Source of the DNA: Pirellulales bacterium
GTDB lineage: Bacteria > Planctomycetota > Planctomycetia > Pirellulales > JACPPG01
Length of the DNA: 40,997 bases
Reading direction: 5' to 3'
Assembly (NCBI GenBank): GCA_035546535.1
Contig: DASZWQ010000153.1
Coordinates: 1 to 40,997 of the forward strand
Part shown: positions 24,716 to 33,299 of the stretch, in pieces
Layout of the letters: every line of letters starts with the position of its first letter
Numbering within the stretch: the stretch's first letter is position 1
Made by a program: the position numbers and the translations under genes
The notes under the pieces: generated by a model
Told to the model about the DNA's origin: nothing
The model's input: only the letters and a program-made list of their open reading frames with translations
Database searches by the model: none

Positions 24716-25630
24716 TTATTCGACGACTTCGACGTCGGCCCAATAGAGCGGGTGGTCGCTCGCGCCGTGGTCCTCGCAGCCCGCCGCGACCGTGCGCAGG
24801 CCGCGCGTGAGGAGCCAATCGATCCGCCGCGGCGGCGGCTCGGTCATGCCGGCGGCAACCGCATCGACGACGCCGGGAACGCCCAATAGCTCCTGCAATT
24901 GCGGATCGTCGGGCAGGGTGTTCATGTCGCCCAAGAGGATCGCAGGCGGCGCCAGCGACAGAAACAGTTCACCGACGGTGCGCAGTTGTTCGTGGCGCCG
25001 TTCCGCATCGCGGCTATCCAGGTGCGTGAGCAGCACATGGACCGCGTGACCACTTACGTCGATCGTCGAAAACACCACGTTGCGGTGCGTATGGGCGCCG
25101 GCCCGCGGCAAGGGAATCCGCTGCCAGGCGGTTACCGGCAGCCGGCACAAGAGGCCATTGCCGAATGAGCCGTCCCACCAGCGCGATTCGGTGGGTGCGA
25201 ACAACCATTGCGTGTCGAGCAACTTGCCCAACTGCTGGCACTGGTCGGTCTGCCACCACAGTTTTGGGCCGAGAACTTCGTTCATGCCCACGAGATCGAT
25301 GTCGCGCAGGCAGTCGGCAGTTCGAGTTAGGTCACGCACATTGTCGGGTCCGCGGCCGCCATGAATGTTAAAGATGCCGACGCGGAAGCGCGGCTGCGTC
25401 GCCGTGATCGGAGCGGCCGTCCCTTCGAACGCGCTACCGGCCGCGGGGCCTGTGGACATCCGCACGTTGCTGGCGGCGATCATGGCCGCGACGGCGACCA
25501 TCAAAAGCCAGGTCCAGGGCGATCGGACCCAGGCGCGCCAGCGCGACGCGCGGACAGGCTCACCGGTGAGCGGTTTCGATCGTTCGCCGCCGCGTCGGGC
25601 GGGCGTTTCTTGGATCGTGGCGCGCGTCAT
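24716..25630 (-). CDS. Endonuclease/exonuclease/phosphatase family protein, membrane-anchored
   Basis: 304-aa protein with a basic N-terminus, one membrane helix (about 39-54), a short linker and an EEP-fold catalytic domain (about 80-304). The motifs of this fold are present: GIFNIHGG, GMNEV (metal-binding Glu), LTHLDS, LLGDMNTLPDDP, DWLLTRGL and the terminal GASDHPLYW (catalytic His). Such proteins cleave phosphodiester or phosphomonoester bonds in nucleic acids, sphingolipids or inositol phosphates, and the substrate cannot be told from the sequence. The anchor places the enzyme outside the cytoplasmic membrane. No clear partner gene; its start lies 400 bases from the GT39-like gene. Confidence 0.87.
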   Translation of the reverse strand: MTRATIQETPARRGGERSKPLTGEPVRASRWRAWVRSPWTWLLMVAVAAMIAASNVRMSTGPAAGSAFEGTAAPITATQPRFRVGIFNIHGGRGPDNVRDLTRTADCLRDIDLVGMNEVLGPKLWWQTDQCQQLGKLLDTQWLFAPTESRWWDGSFGNGLLCRLPVTAWQRIPLPRAGAHTHRNVVFSTIDVSGHAVHVLLTHLDSRDAERRHEQLRTVGELFLSLAPPAILLGDMNTLPDDPQLQELLGVPGVVDAVAAGMTEPPPRRIDWLLTRGLRTVAAGCEDHGASDHPLYWADVEVVE

Positions 25631-26030
25631 GTCATGGCACTCGAAAGAAAAATGAGCCGTCGGCGCTGGCTGGATAACTGGCGATCGCCGAACGCGTCAA
25701 GTCCAAACAACTCGCCCGCTCGTCAGCTCACCAGTTGGCCAACATGCGATCGGCCCCTGCTAGCATTCCAAAAACATCGTTCGACGAGAGGACGATCCTC
25801 CGCAGCTTACTCACTTCTCCTCGCACGCTTGGGACGCGCACAACTGATATGGTCCGAAGCTCCCCAATGCGGTACACCGTTCCGACCAGGTTGCGCGCGA
25901 GATCGATGCCGTGATAGCAGCGTTCTCGGGCCGCGCGCGACTGACCGATCGAGCCGCTCTTCGCCTGGCTCAAGCGACGGCGGAGCCTCGGGGCGAAATG
26001 CTGGATTAGAACAACGTCGGCGGAATCGAA
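25631..26030. other. Intergenic region without a recognised gene
   Basis: 400 bases between the divergent EEP and GT39-like genes. Short open frames on both strands lack start signals and family resemblance. No hairpin or repeat stands out. It presumably holds the promoter of the glycan cluster. Confidence 0.5.
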
Positions 26031-27773
26031 ATGCTCTCAAGGATGCGAGCCAACTGGCAGGCGCTACTGGCGATAGAGACGCCGCGGGAATACGCCAACC
26101 GTCTGGCGACCGCGGCCCCCGCGCGCGAGCGCGTGCCTCTCCGGATCGGCCTGGCGCTCGTGCTACTCGTGGCTTGTCTGGTGCCGCGCCTACTCATGGC
26201 ACTGCGCGTCGACACAGTATGCGCCGATGGCGTCATCTATTTCGAGCTGGCCGATAAGCTCGAAGAGGGACGCGTCGACCCGGACGATGTCAGTCATTTG
26301 CAGTCCGGCACGTTTCCGTTCGCCTTGGCCACGTTACATCGACTGGGCCTGGGCTGGGAGGACGCGGCGAAAATCTACGGCGTGCTGGCCGCGTCGCTGG
26401 CCGTGTTGCCTTTGTTCGGCTGGGCGCGCCGGCAGTTCGATGATCGCGTGGCCGTGCTGGCGTGTCTGTTGTACGCGACGCATCCGAAGTTGATCGAATG
26501 GAGCCCGGAAGCCGTACGCGAACCGTCGTTTTGGCTGTTCTTCTTACTGGCGATCTATCTCCTATGGCGCGCCGCGGTCGAAGTCGACATGCGCTGGTTT
26601 GTCGCCGGCGGCGCGGCGACTGCGGTGACGGTACTCACGCGATTCGAAGGCTGGTTCTTGCTGTTTCCGCTGGTCGGTTGGACCGTCGTGCGATTCTGGC
26701 ATCTGCACGCGGCCCGGTGGCGACTCGTCGGCGGCTGGGCGTGCAGCCTGGCAATGATGCCGCTCGTGTTTTATGCCTTCGGTCTCTTGCAGCCCGAGGG
26801 CGTCAGGGGAAACCAGTTGCGTCTCGATCCCGTCAAGCGCGTGGGCAACTGGTTCTTGTCGTGGCGTGTACCGGCAGACGAATCGCCTGCCGCGAGTGCC
26901 GCGGGTGATTTGGCGGTCGCTGCCGCGTCCCCACCGGCGCCGGCAATCGCTCCGGCACCATTGACCGCGGCCGAAATCACGGACCCGCACGCCGCGGATT
27001 GGACACTCCGTGAGGCGGCGCTGACGATGCTCAACGTGTGCGAGCGTGGCTTGACGCCGCTGTTTGCGATTATGATGTTCGCCGGGTATCTCACCCATTT
27101 GCGGCTGTTCCACCGCAGCGATCATCTGCCCATGCTGCTCTTGGCATTGGTGGTCGTTGCGGCCGTGTGGATTCACTTGTGGTACGCACACCAGGCGAGT
27201 AGCCGTTACGTGTTGACGATCGTGCTGTTGGCGACGCGCGGCGCTGCGATTGGAATTCTGGATTTTGGCCGGCTAGCCGAAGCGTGGTTTTCGCAGCGCT
27301 GGCCGCGGGCCAAATGGTCGGCCGCGACGGCCCTGCTCGTGCTGGCGATGCTCGTGGGCACGATCGACGCCGTGTCGAGCGACTTCAAAAGTCGCGAAGC
27401 ACTGGCCGGACTGGGCAACTGGATTTACGACCGATACGGCGCATCGTCCGTTGTCGTCGGTTCGGAGAGCCAGTTGGCCGTCGTCGGCTTTTATGCACAG
27501 ACCGAGGCCTTTCCGTTTCCCATGACATTGTCGGGCGACGCGCTAGCGCAATGGCTTGACGGCGTTGCGCCGGACGTCGTCGTAATTTCCAAACGTCGTC
27601 AACAGCCGGCTGATTATGAGCCGATCCTGGCCCAGCGCGAGCGTCTCGGCCTGGAGCTGATTCCGGCGGAACGTATTCCCGCCTCGACGAAAAACATGCT
27701 GGTGCTCGGCCGCATCCATCGTCCGGCCGACCTGGACCAGCAAACGACAAGCGCGCCTGTTCCACGTCGTTGA
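26031..27773 (+). CDS. Membrane glycosyltransferase, GT39/ArnT-like
   Basis: 580-aa polytopic membrane protein from the ATG at 26031, with about ten to twelve hydrophobic helices. After the first helix comes an extracytoplasmic loop with acidic residues (DTVCADGVIYFELADKLEEG), the position of the catalytic Asp in GT-C enzymes such as ArnT/PMT. The Ala/Pro-rich central part (about 285-312) is a flexible loop, and the soluble C-terminus (about 450-580) follows. These enzymes use polyprenyl-phosphate sugars to glycosylate lipid, protein or glycan acceptors outside the membrane. It begins the glycan cluster: 48 bases later comes the WecA-like gene. The donor and acceptor are unknown. Confidence 0.75.
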   Translation: MLSRMRANWQALLAIETPREYANRLATAAPARERVPLRIGLALVLLVACLVPRLLMALRVDTVCADGVIYFELADKLEEGRVDPDDVSHLQSGTFPFALATLHRLGLGWEDAAKIYGVLAASLAVLPLFGWARRQFDDRVAVLACLLYATHPKLIEWSPEAVREPSFWLFFLLAIYLLWRAAVEVDMRWFVAGGAATAVTVLTRFEGWFLLFPLVGWTVVRFWHLHAARWRLVGGWACSLAMMPLVFYAFGLLQPEGVRGNQLRLDPVKRVGNWFLSWRVPADESPAASAAGDLAVAAASPPAPAIAPAPLTAAEITDPHAADWTLREAALTMLNVCERGLTPLFAIMMFAGYLTHLRLFHRSDHLPMLLLALVVVAAVWIHLWYAHQASSRYVLTIVLLATRGAAIGILDFGRLAEAWFSQRWPRAKWSAATALLVLAMLVGTIDAVSSDFKSREALAGLGNWIYDRYGASSVVVGSESQLAVVGFYAQTEAFPFPMTLSGDALAQWLDGVAPDVVVISKRRQQPADYEPILAQRERLGLELIPAERIPASTKNMLVLGRIHRPADLDQQTTSAPVPRR

Positions 27774-27821
27774 CCCTCGTTCGTTTCCATCCCGCGGTGT
27801 CACTACTCAGTCATCCACCCG

Positions 27822-29324
27822 ATGTATTTTTCGGTTCTCGCGGATAGCTCGGTGAAGATGGGCCTGGCGGTCGCCGTTGCCGCATCGCTGCTATTAACGC
27901 CCGTCGCCCGCGCCCTTGCCCGCCGCTGCAGCGTGCTGGACAATCCCGACAGCGTTCGCAAGCATCACGGTCGTCCGGTGCCGTTATGGGGCGGGATGGC
28001 GGTTTACTTGGCGCTGGTGGTGGGCTTGCTGGCGGTTCGTTTCGCATCGACGCCCAGCGCGGCATTCGACCAATTATCGACCACCGTCATCCTGGCGTGC
28101 GGACTCGTGTGTCTCGTCGGGTGCGTCGACGATAGCCGCGATTTGAACGCCCGTCTGAAGTTGCTGCTGCAAGTCGTGTCGGTGATCCCGGTCGTGCTGG
28201 CCGGTTATTCCTTCGATCGCGTCGTGGCGTTTGGCTATCCGATCGAGCTGGGGTGGCTGGGAATTCCGCTGACGGTGCTGTGGCTCGTCGGCTGTATCAA
28301 TTCGCTCAACCTGCTCGATGGGCTGGATGGCCTGGCGTCGGTCGTGGGACTTTGCTCTTCGCTGATCATGGCCGTGATCGCCGTGAACACCGGGCATCCC
28401 CAGGTCGGCATCGTGGCCCTGGTGCTCGCCGGCTCGCTGGCAGGCTTTCTGGTTTACAATCTCCCGCCCGCCAGCATTTTTCTCGGTGATTCGGGCAGCA
28501 TGGTCATCGGGCTGGTCGTGGGAATGATCAGCATTCAAGGGGCCCTGAAGACCAGCGCCACGCTCTCGATCGCCGTGCCGGCGGTCGTGATGAGCGTGCC
28601 GATGCTCGATACCGTGTTTGCCATCGTGCGGCGGAAATTGTCGGGCCAGGCGTTCGACGCCGCGGATCGCGGTCACATTCACCATCGCCTGCTCGAACGC
28701 GGCCTCACCAACTGGCAGGCGTTGTGCATCATTGGCGCGCTGTGCCTGACGACCGGCGCCGCAGCCACGGCTGCGACGCTTTTGAGCTTCGAATGGCTGG
28801 GCTGGATCACGGCCATTTCGCTGGTGGTCCTCCTGATTCGCACGCGCGCCTTTGGCCATCACGAAGTGGCGCTCTTCAAGCAAAAGACGGTTGCCGCGCT
28901 GGAGTACGTTTCGAGAATTGTCGCAGAACGCGCACATGGTCTTACGCCACCTCCGGTGCCCACGTGGCACTCGGCTTGGACGGACCTGGTTCACGCGCTG
29001 AATGAACGGCAGGCCGGCGGCTTCGAGCTATTGTTCGCCAACCGTGAGAAGCAATTGCGGTATTCCTGGCGGAGAACCGGTCCTCGGGTGGTGATCGTCG
29101 GTCAGCCGCAGGTGCTCGCCTTGCCCCTGGCTGACGGCACGTTTTGCCAATTGCAGCTCTTGGGACTGCCGGCTGACGCGCGAAACGACCTGCTGCCAAC
29201 GCTCTTGTCGCTTTTGGAGACTCTTGCCGCGGTGGGACGATTGTCGGGGGAAGTCGTGCCGCCGGTTGAACTCGGCATCGACTTCCATCAAATCGCCGTG
29301 GAATTTGTCGGCCGCGCCGCTTGA
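27822..29324 (+). CDS. WecA/MraY-like undecaprenyl-phosphate sugar-1-phosphate transferase with C-terminal extension
   Basis: 500-aa glycosyltransferase family 4 protein. About ten to eleven membrane helices span residues 10-340. Diagnostic cytoplasmic motifs are present: VDDSRD (102-107), NLLDGLDG (163-170), LGDSGS (221-226) and HIHHRLLERG (285-294), the last being the substrate-recognition loop of WecA-type enzymes. It should transfer a HexNAc-1-phosphate from a UDP sugar to undecaprenyl phosphate, starting glycan synthesis. After the last helix there is an unusual soluble extension of about 150 residues (345-500) without a known motif, perhaps regulatory. WecA and MraY are normally 330-370 residues long. 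It is followed directly by the ABC exporter genes. Confidence 0.88.
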   Translation: MYFSVLADSSVKMGLAVAVAASLLLTPVARALARRCSVLDNPDSVRKHHGRPVPLWGGMAVYLALVVGLLAVRFASTPSAAFDQLSTTVILACGLVCLVGCVDDSRDLNARLKLLLQVVSVIPVVLAGYSFDRVVAFGYPIELGWLGIPLTVLWLVGCINSLNLLDGLDGLASVVGLCSSLIMAVIAVNTGHPQVGIVALVLAGSLAGFLVYNLPPASIFLGDSGSMVIGLVVGMISIQGALKTSATLSIAVPAVVMSVPMLDTVFAIVRRKLSGQAFDAADRGHIHHRLLERGLTNWQALCIIGALCLTTGAAATAATLLSFEWLGWITAISLVVLLIRTRAFGHHEVALFKQKTVAALEYVSRIVAERAHGLTPPPVPTWHSAWTDLVHALNERQAGGFELLFANREKQLRYSWRRTGPRVVIVGQPQVLALPLADGTFCQLQLLGLPADARNDLLPTLLSLLETLAAVGRLSGEVVPPVELGIDFHQIAVEFVGRAA

Positions 29325-29344
29325 GGCCCAGGGCAGGATCGGTC

Positions 29345-30205
29345 ATGGAAGACGGCAGTCATGCTTTGCCCGACGTTCGTACGCTGGCCGGCTGGCGAAC
29401 GATCGAGTCGACGACCGGTTGGCCGCGGCTGGCCGTCGGCGAATTCTGGCGGCATCGCGAGTTGCTCGGCTTCTTCCTGTGGCGCGACGTCAAGGTGCGC
29501 TATAAGCAGACGCTGCTGGGCGTGGCGTGGGCAGTTCTGCAACCGGCGGCCACGGTGACGATATTTAGCGTGGTTTTTGGCCGCTGGGCTCATCTACAGT
29601 CGGACGGCGCGCCTTATCCGGCCTTTTGCCTGGCAGGCCTTTTGCCGTGGATGCTCTTTGCCACCGGCGTCACGTCGGCCGCGAATTCGCTGGTCGGGAA
29701 CGTGAACTTGATCACCAAGGTTTACTTCCCGCGCGTCCTGTTACCGCTTTCGAACGTGCTGGCGGCGCTTGTGGATTTTGGCGCGGCGCTTTTCATGGCG
29801 CTCGCTGTGCTCGGCTGGTATGGAACTATGCCGAGCGTTCGGTTGCTGCTGTTGCCGCTGCCGATTGTTCTGGTGCTGGCCACTGCGGCGGGCGCCGGCT
29901 TGTGGTTGGCCGCGCTCAATGCCCGCTATCGCGACGTACGTCACGCGCTGCCGTTTCTCGTGCAATTATGGATGTACAGCACGCCGATCGTTTATTCGCT
30001 GGCACTGGTACCGCCCGGGTGGCGGTCGGTTGCCGCGCTGAATCCGCTACTGACGGCCGTACAATGCTTTCGTTGCATCTTGTTGGGCGCTCCGGCGCCG
30101 GCGCTGGGGCTTGTGACAATATCGACATGCGCCGCGCTAGCGCTGCTGGCGACTGGGCTAACCGTGTTCCACCTCACCGAGCGTTCGGTCGCCGACACGA
30201 TTTGA
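29345..30205 (+). CDS. ABC-2 type polysaccharide export permease (Wzm-like)
   Basis: 286-aa permease from the ATG at 29345. The N-terminal cytoplasmic part leads to about six membrane helices. Family signs are the amphipathic FFLWRDVKVRYKQTLLG just before the first helix and the conserved PRVLLPLSN and RYRDVRHALPF loops typical of Wzm/TagG/KpsM-type permeases. It forms the channel through which the glycan lipid is moved across the inner membrane. The ATPase gene follows after 6 bases and the WecA-like gene ends 20 bases before it, so all are one transcript. The exported glycan could be O-antigen-like or a capsule. Confidence 0.9.
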   Translation: MEDGSHALPDVRTLAGWRTIESTTGWPRLAVGEFWRHRELLGFFLWRDVKVRYKQTLLGVAWAVLQPAATVTIFSVVFGRWAHLQSDGAPYPAFCLAGLLPWMLFATGVTSAANSLVGNVNLITKVYFPRVLLPLSNVLAALVDFGAALFMALAVLGWYGTMPSVRLLLLPLPIVLVLATAAGAGLWLAALNARYRDVRHALPFLVQLWMYSTPIVYSLALVPPGWRSVAALNPLLTAVQCFRCILLGAPAPALGLVTISTCAALALLATGLTVFHLTERSVADTI

Positions 30206-30211
30206 AGACTC

Positions 30212-30985
30212 ATGTCCGATACGATCCTTCGCATCGAGCAACTCTCAAAATGCTATCGGCATGCCCGCGGGGCGCGCCGCCATGCGACCCTGCGCGATCG
30301 ATTGGCGCGTATTGTGCGCGACACCGTGGACCGAGCAGCCCAGAAGCAAGCATGTAACGAGGAGGCGGATGCCTATTGGGCCCTGCGAGACGTTAGTTGC
30401 GACATTAGCCGCGGCGAAGTCTTCGGCCTGGCTGGTCCCAACGGCTCGGGCAAGAGTACGCTGCTGAAACTTCTGGCCCGCATCACCGAGCCCACGGCCG
30501 GCCGGGCCCTGATCCGGGGGCGCGTCGGCGCGCTCTTGGAAGTCGGCACCGGTTTTCACATGGAGCTCACGGGCCGAGAGAATGTCTATCTGAGTGGTGC
30601 AATCTTGGGCATGCGGCGGTCGCAGATTCGCAGCAACTTCGACGCCATCGTCGCCATGTCCGGCGTCGCGCAGTTTCTGGAGTTGCCGGTCAAGCGCTAT
30701 TCCACCGGCATGTACCTGCGGCTGGCATTTTCCGTGGCGGCGCACTTGGAGAGCGAAATCCTGCTGCTCGACGAGGTGCTGGCCGTGGGAGATGCGGCCT
30801 TTCAGCAAACGTGCGAGGCGAAGATCCGCGAGCTGGCTCGCCTGGGTCGGACGATCCTGGTGGTCTCGCACGAAGCAGCCTTGCTGCGCCGCATTTGCGA
30901 TCGCGTCATGCGGCTCGAGTGCGGACAGGTGCAGGCCATCGGGCATCCCGAGCGCGTCCTGCCCGCGGCGGCAGCGGCGGCCTGA
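30212..30985 (+). CDS. Polysaccharide export ABC transporter ATP-binding protein (short Wzt-like)
   Basis: 257-aa ABC ATPase. Walker A GPNGSGKST is at 75-83, the divergent signature YSTGMYLRLAF (163-173) is the one seen in glycan and teichoic acid exporters, Walker B ILLLDE is at 183-188 followed by VLAVGD, and the switch histidine is H220 (VVSH). Residues about 20-55 form an inserted helical segment typical of Wzt/TagH. Wzt proteins of some O-antigen systems have an extra C-terminal carbohydrate-binding domain; here the protein ends right after the nucleotide-binding domain in an Ala-rich tail, so export is likely not gated by a non-reducing-end cap. It pairs with the Wzm-like permease just upstream. 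Confidence 0.93.
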   Translation: MSDTILRIEQLSKCYRHARGARRHATLRDRLARIVRDTVDRAAQKQACNEEADAYWALRDVSCDISRGEVFGLAGPNGSGKSTLLKLLARITEPTAGRALIRGRVGALLEVGTGFHMELTGRENVYLSGAILGMRRSQIRSNFDAIVAMSGVAQFLELPVKRYSTGMYLRLAFSVAAHLESEILLLDEVLAVGDAAFQQTCEAKIRELARLGRTILVVSHEAALLRRICDRVMRLECGQVQAIGHPERVLPAAAAAA

Positions 30986-31063
30986 ATCGCCCACACGGTT
31001 CCGCTTCCTGATGCCGGCGCGGCCATGCCAGCATTCGATTCCCGGGATGCAGCCGACTCGGCG

Positions 31064-31092
31064 TTGACCCCTTCGGCACAAGCAGTTACTGT
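31064..31092 (+). promoter_or_regulatory. Possible sigma-70-type promoter for the GT2 gene
   Basis: TTGACC (31064-31069), a 17-base spacer and TACTGT (31087-31092). The -35 matches 5 of 6 and the -10 matches 4 of 6 consensus positions. It lies 75 bases before the GT2 start in a 181-base gap, so this gene may have its own transcript besides the upstream operon. Confidence 0.4.
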
Positions 31093-31166
31093 ACGCCCCC
31101 CTGGCTGGGCCGTACCGCGAAGAGGCTCCGTGTCGTAAGCCCCGCGTCTGTTCTGCGAAGGTTCTT

Positions 31167-32183
31167 ATGTCCGCGTCCAATGAGCTCGATGCCCTGGCGT
31201 TTGACGTACACGGACGTCGGTCATCGGGCGGCCGGACTTCACACGGCGCCGCGACCAGCCGCTTTGATCTCGACGTCGGAATCATCTATTCCGGCGAGCG
31301 CCATTTCATGACGCCGCTTGTGTCGTCGTTGGCCGATTCGGTGGGCGGTATCACCCCCCGCTTGATCCTGGTCGACAATGCCTCGGCCGATGGCGTCGCC
31401 GATTGGGCGCGGCCGATGCAGACCAAGGTTCTGCGTAACGAGAAGCCCCTCGGGTACGCGGCGAACCTGAATCGCATTCTTTCAGCCAGCACGTCCCGTT
31501 ACGTGCTGCTGATGAACACGGACATGTATTTCGGCCCGGCCGACCAGTGCCTGGCCAAGATGGTCGCTTTCATGGATGAGCGACCGCGCACGGGCATAAG
31601 CATCTGCCAAATCTATCGACCGGACGGGAGCTATGGCTTTCCGGCACGCCGCTTTCCCACGCTGCGCACGATTGCCGCGCGACGCTTGGGGCTGGCACGC
31701 CTGCTCAAGAGGCCGCTGGGCGAGCACTTGTACCAAGACCGGCCGATCACCGACTGCTATCCGTGCGATTGGGTGAGCGGTTGTTTCATGCTCGTGCGCC
31801 GTGACGCCATTCAGGACGTGGGGCGGTTTGATGAGCGATACGTCAAATACTTCGAGGACGTGGATATCTGCCTGCGCATGGCGCGGGCCGGCTGGCAGGT
31901 GATGTTCAACGGCGGTACGCGTTGCTTTCACCACGAGCAGCGGGCCAGCCGCAAAGCATTTTCGCGCGATGCCTGGCGCCACGGCCGCGCCTACCTGCGC
32001 TGGCTGATGAAGTGGGGGCTGACGCTCCCCAGCTCGGGAGAATTGACCGCCAGCCGCGCCGAGGAATGGCTGACCACGGGCAAGCGCATTGACGCGGCGC
32101 ACATCGTTGTCGGGCCTCCGCATGGCGGACTCAACCGCGACGCGGCAACTCAAGAAGCAACGGCCAATCGGCCGGCCGCGTAG
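31167..32183 (+). CDS. Glycosyltransferase family 2 protein (rhamnosyltransferase-like)
   Basis: 338-aa GT-A-fold glycosyltransferase. The nucleotide-sugar binding part is preserved: LILVDNASADG (about 66-76), GYAANLNRIL, the metal-binding MNTDMYFG (an acidic residue in the DxD-like place), CDWVSGCFMLVRRD and YFEDVDICLRM, the last giving the catalytic base. This pattern is typical of WbbL-type rhamnosyltransferases. It acts in the cytoplasm on the growing lipid-linked glycan made by the upstream genes. The C-terminal tail is Thr/Ala-rich. The ATG at 31167 is preceded by GAAGG. The assignment of the sugar is only a guess. Confidence 0.88.
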   Translation: MSASNELDALAFDVHGRRSSGGRTSHGAATSRFDLDVGIIYSGERHFMTPLVSSLADSVGGITPRLILVDNASADGVADWARPMQTKVLRNEKPLGYAANLNRILSASTSRYVLLMNTDMYFGPADQCLAKMVAFMDERPRTGISICQIYRPDGSYGFPARRFPTLRTIAARRLGLARLLKRPLGEHLYQDRPITDCYPCDWVSGCFMLVRRDAIQDVGRFDERYVKYFEDVDICLRMARAGWQVMFNGGTRCFHHEQRASRKAFSRDAWRHGRAYLRWLMKWGLTLPSSGELTASRAEEWLTTGKRIDAAHIVVGPPHGGLNRDAATQEATANRPAA

Positions 32184-32191
32184 TCGGCGGC

Positions 32192-32830
32192 TTACACGAT
32201 CCCTTTGCGCACGGCCCACACGGCAGCCTGCGTGCGATCGTTGACGCCGATCTTGCGGAGCACGTGCTGTACGTGTTCTTTCACCGTCTCGACGCTGATC
32301 TCGAGGCTCTTGGCGATCTCCTTGTTCGACAGGCCGAGCGCCAGGTGACGGAGCACCTGCGTCTCGCGCTGCGTGAGCGAGGCTTCGTCGTCTTCGGTCT
32401 TCTTGCGCGTGGCCATCGTACCGGCCACCTTGCTCAGCTCGCCGTGGTCGCCCGTTCCCTCACGCGTGGTGACGGCGTGAATCGTCTCGAGCAACTGCTC
32501 GCGCGTGCAGCCCTTCAGCAAATAGTCGCTGGCACCCAGGGCGTTGGCCCGCGCGATGTACGTCGGATTATCGAAAGCCGACAGCATGACGACGCGGGTT
32601 TCGGGCAGGTCCTTGTGAATCTGCTCCAGCGCCGTGAGGCCGTCGTCGCCGCCGTCCATCATGCGAATGTCCAATAGCGCCACGTCTGGCTTGTGCTTGT
32701 GCGCCATCTCCACGGCTTCGCTGGGATGGCTGGCTTCGCAGATGATTTCCACATCGGTGCCGGCCAATAAGCTGGCTAAGCCTTGGCGAACCACTTCATG
32801 GTCGTCGGCGATCAATAGCCGTACGGTCAT
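32192..32830 (-). CDS. NarL/FixJ-family response regulator
   Basis: 212-aa two-domain regulator from the ATG at 32830, preceded by CAGGAG. The receiver domain (about 2-120) has acidic residues D9/D10, phospho-acceptor D54 (ALLDIRM) and the switch residues in MLSAF and YLLKG. A linker with charged residues leads to a LuxR-type helix-turn-helix (about 145-210) with LTQRETQVLRHLALGLSNKEIAKSLEISVETVKEHV-like features. It should bind promoter DNA when phosphorylated. No histidine kinase is adjacent. It converges on the glycan cluster end, with only 8 bases between the stops. Targets are unknown. Confidence 0.92.
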   Translation of the reverse strand: MTVRLLIADDHEVVRQGLASLLAGTDVEIICEASHPSEAVEMAHKHKPDVALLDIRMMDGGDDGLTALEQIHKDLPETRVVMLSAFDNPTYIARANALGASDYLLKGCTREQLLETIHAVTTREGTGDHGELSKVAGTMATRKKTEDDEASLTQRETQVLRHLALGLSNKEIAKSLEISVETVKEHVQHVLRKIGVNDRTQAAVWAVRKGIV

Positions 32831-33299
32831 CAGAACACTCCTGGGGGGCGTCGCGTAGAGAGCACAGAGGTCATTCGACCCCTAAAAGTATTAGCGTAGC
32901 CACCCGGCGCAGGCGGAACAACCAATACGGCGCAACAGTTGTAACACGATCCTCACAACTGCTGGCTAATGAGCAGCTTGCCGCGTTGACCTGGCACATC
33001 GCGTGACGTAGATATTTGACGACACTTGCGGTCCCTTCTCCCCACGGACCTTGTCCGAGCCGCATTTGTCGCCCCGGCGGCCCTGCCGCTGGGGGGCAGG
33101 AAGAACGTTAAAGACGAATATAACGACGGCGATCGGGTGGCCCTCGAACCTCAAGGGGTACCGCCCGCAGCGCGTCGTTGTCGGCTGTCACCGGAACGCA
33201 GCCGCAGAAGATAAACAAGCGCGATGACCGCGACCGCTGCGCGAGGGACTTTGCGCTTGGTTTTCGGCCGCACGTCCGCGCCCGGGCGAGGCTTTCCCC
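32831..33299. other. Divergent promoter region between two response regulators
   Basis: 469 bases between two outward-facing regulator genes. Only ribosome-binding sites are clear: CAGGAG before the NarL-type gene and GAGG before the NtrC-type gene. A CCTGCC/GGCAGG stem lies near 33082-33100. No sigma-54 consensus (TGGCAC plus TTGC) or gene was recognised. Confidence 0.5.

Noticed and set aside
25361..26257. A 298-residue plus-strand open frame between the EEP and GT39-like genes
   Set aside because: Arg/Ser/Pro-rich, overlaps both real genes and has no start signal.
32831..33299. Sigma-54 promoter upstream of the NtrC-type gene
   Set aside because: A TGGCAC is present near 32992, but no TTGC element follows at the required spacing.
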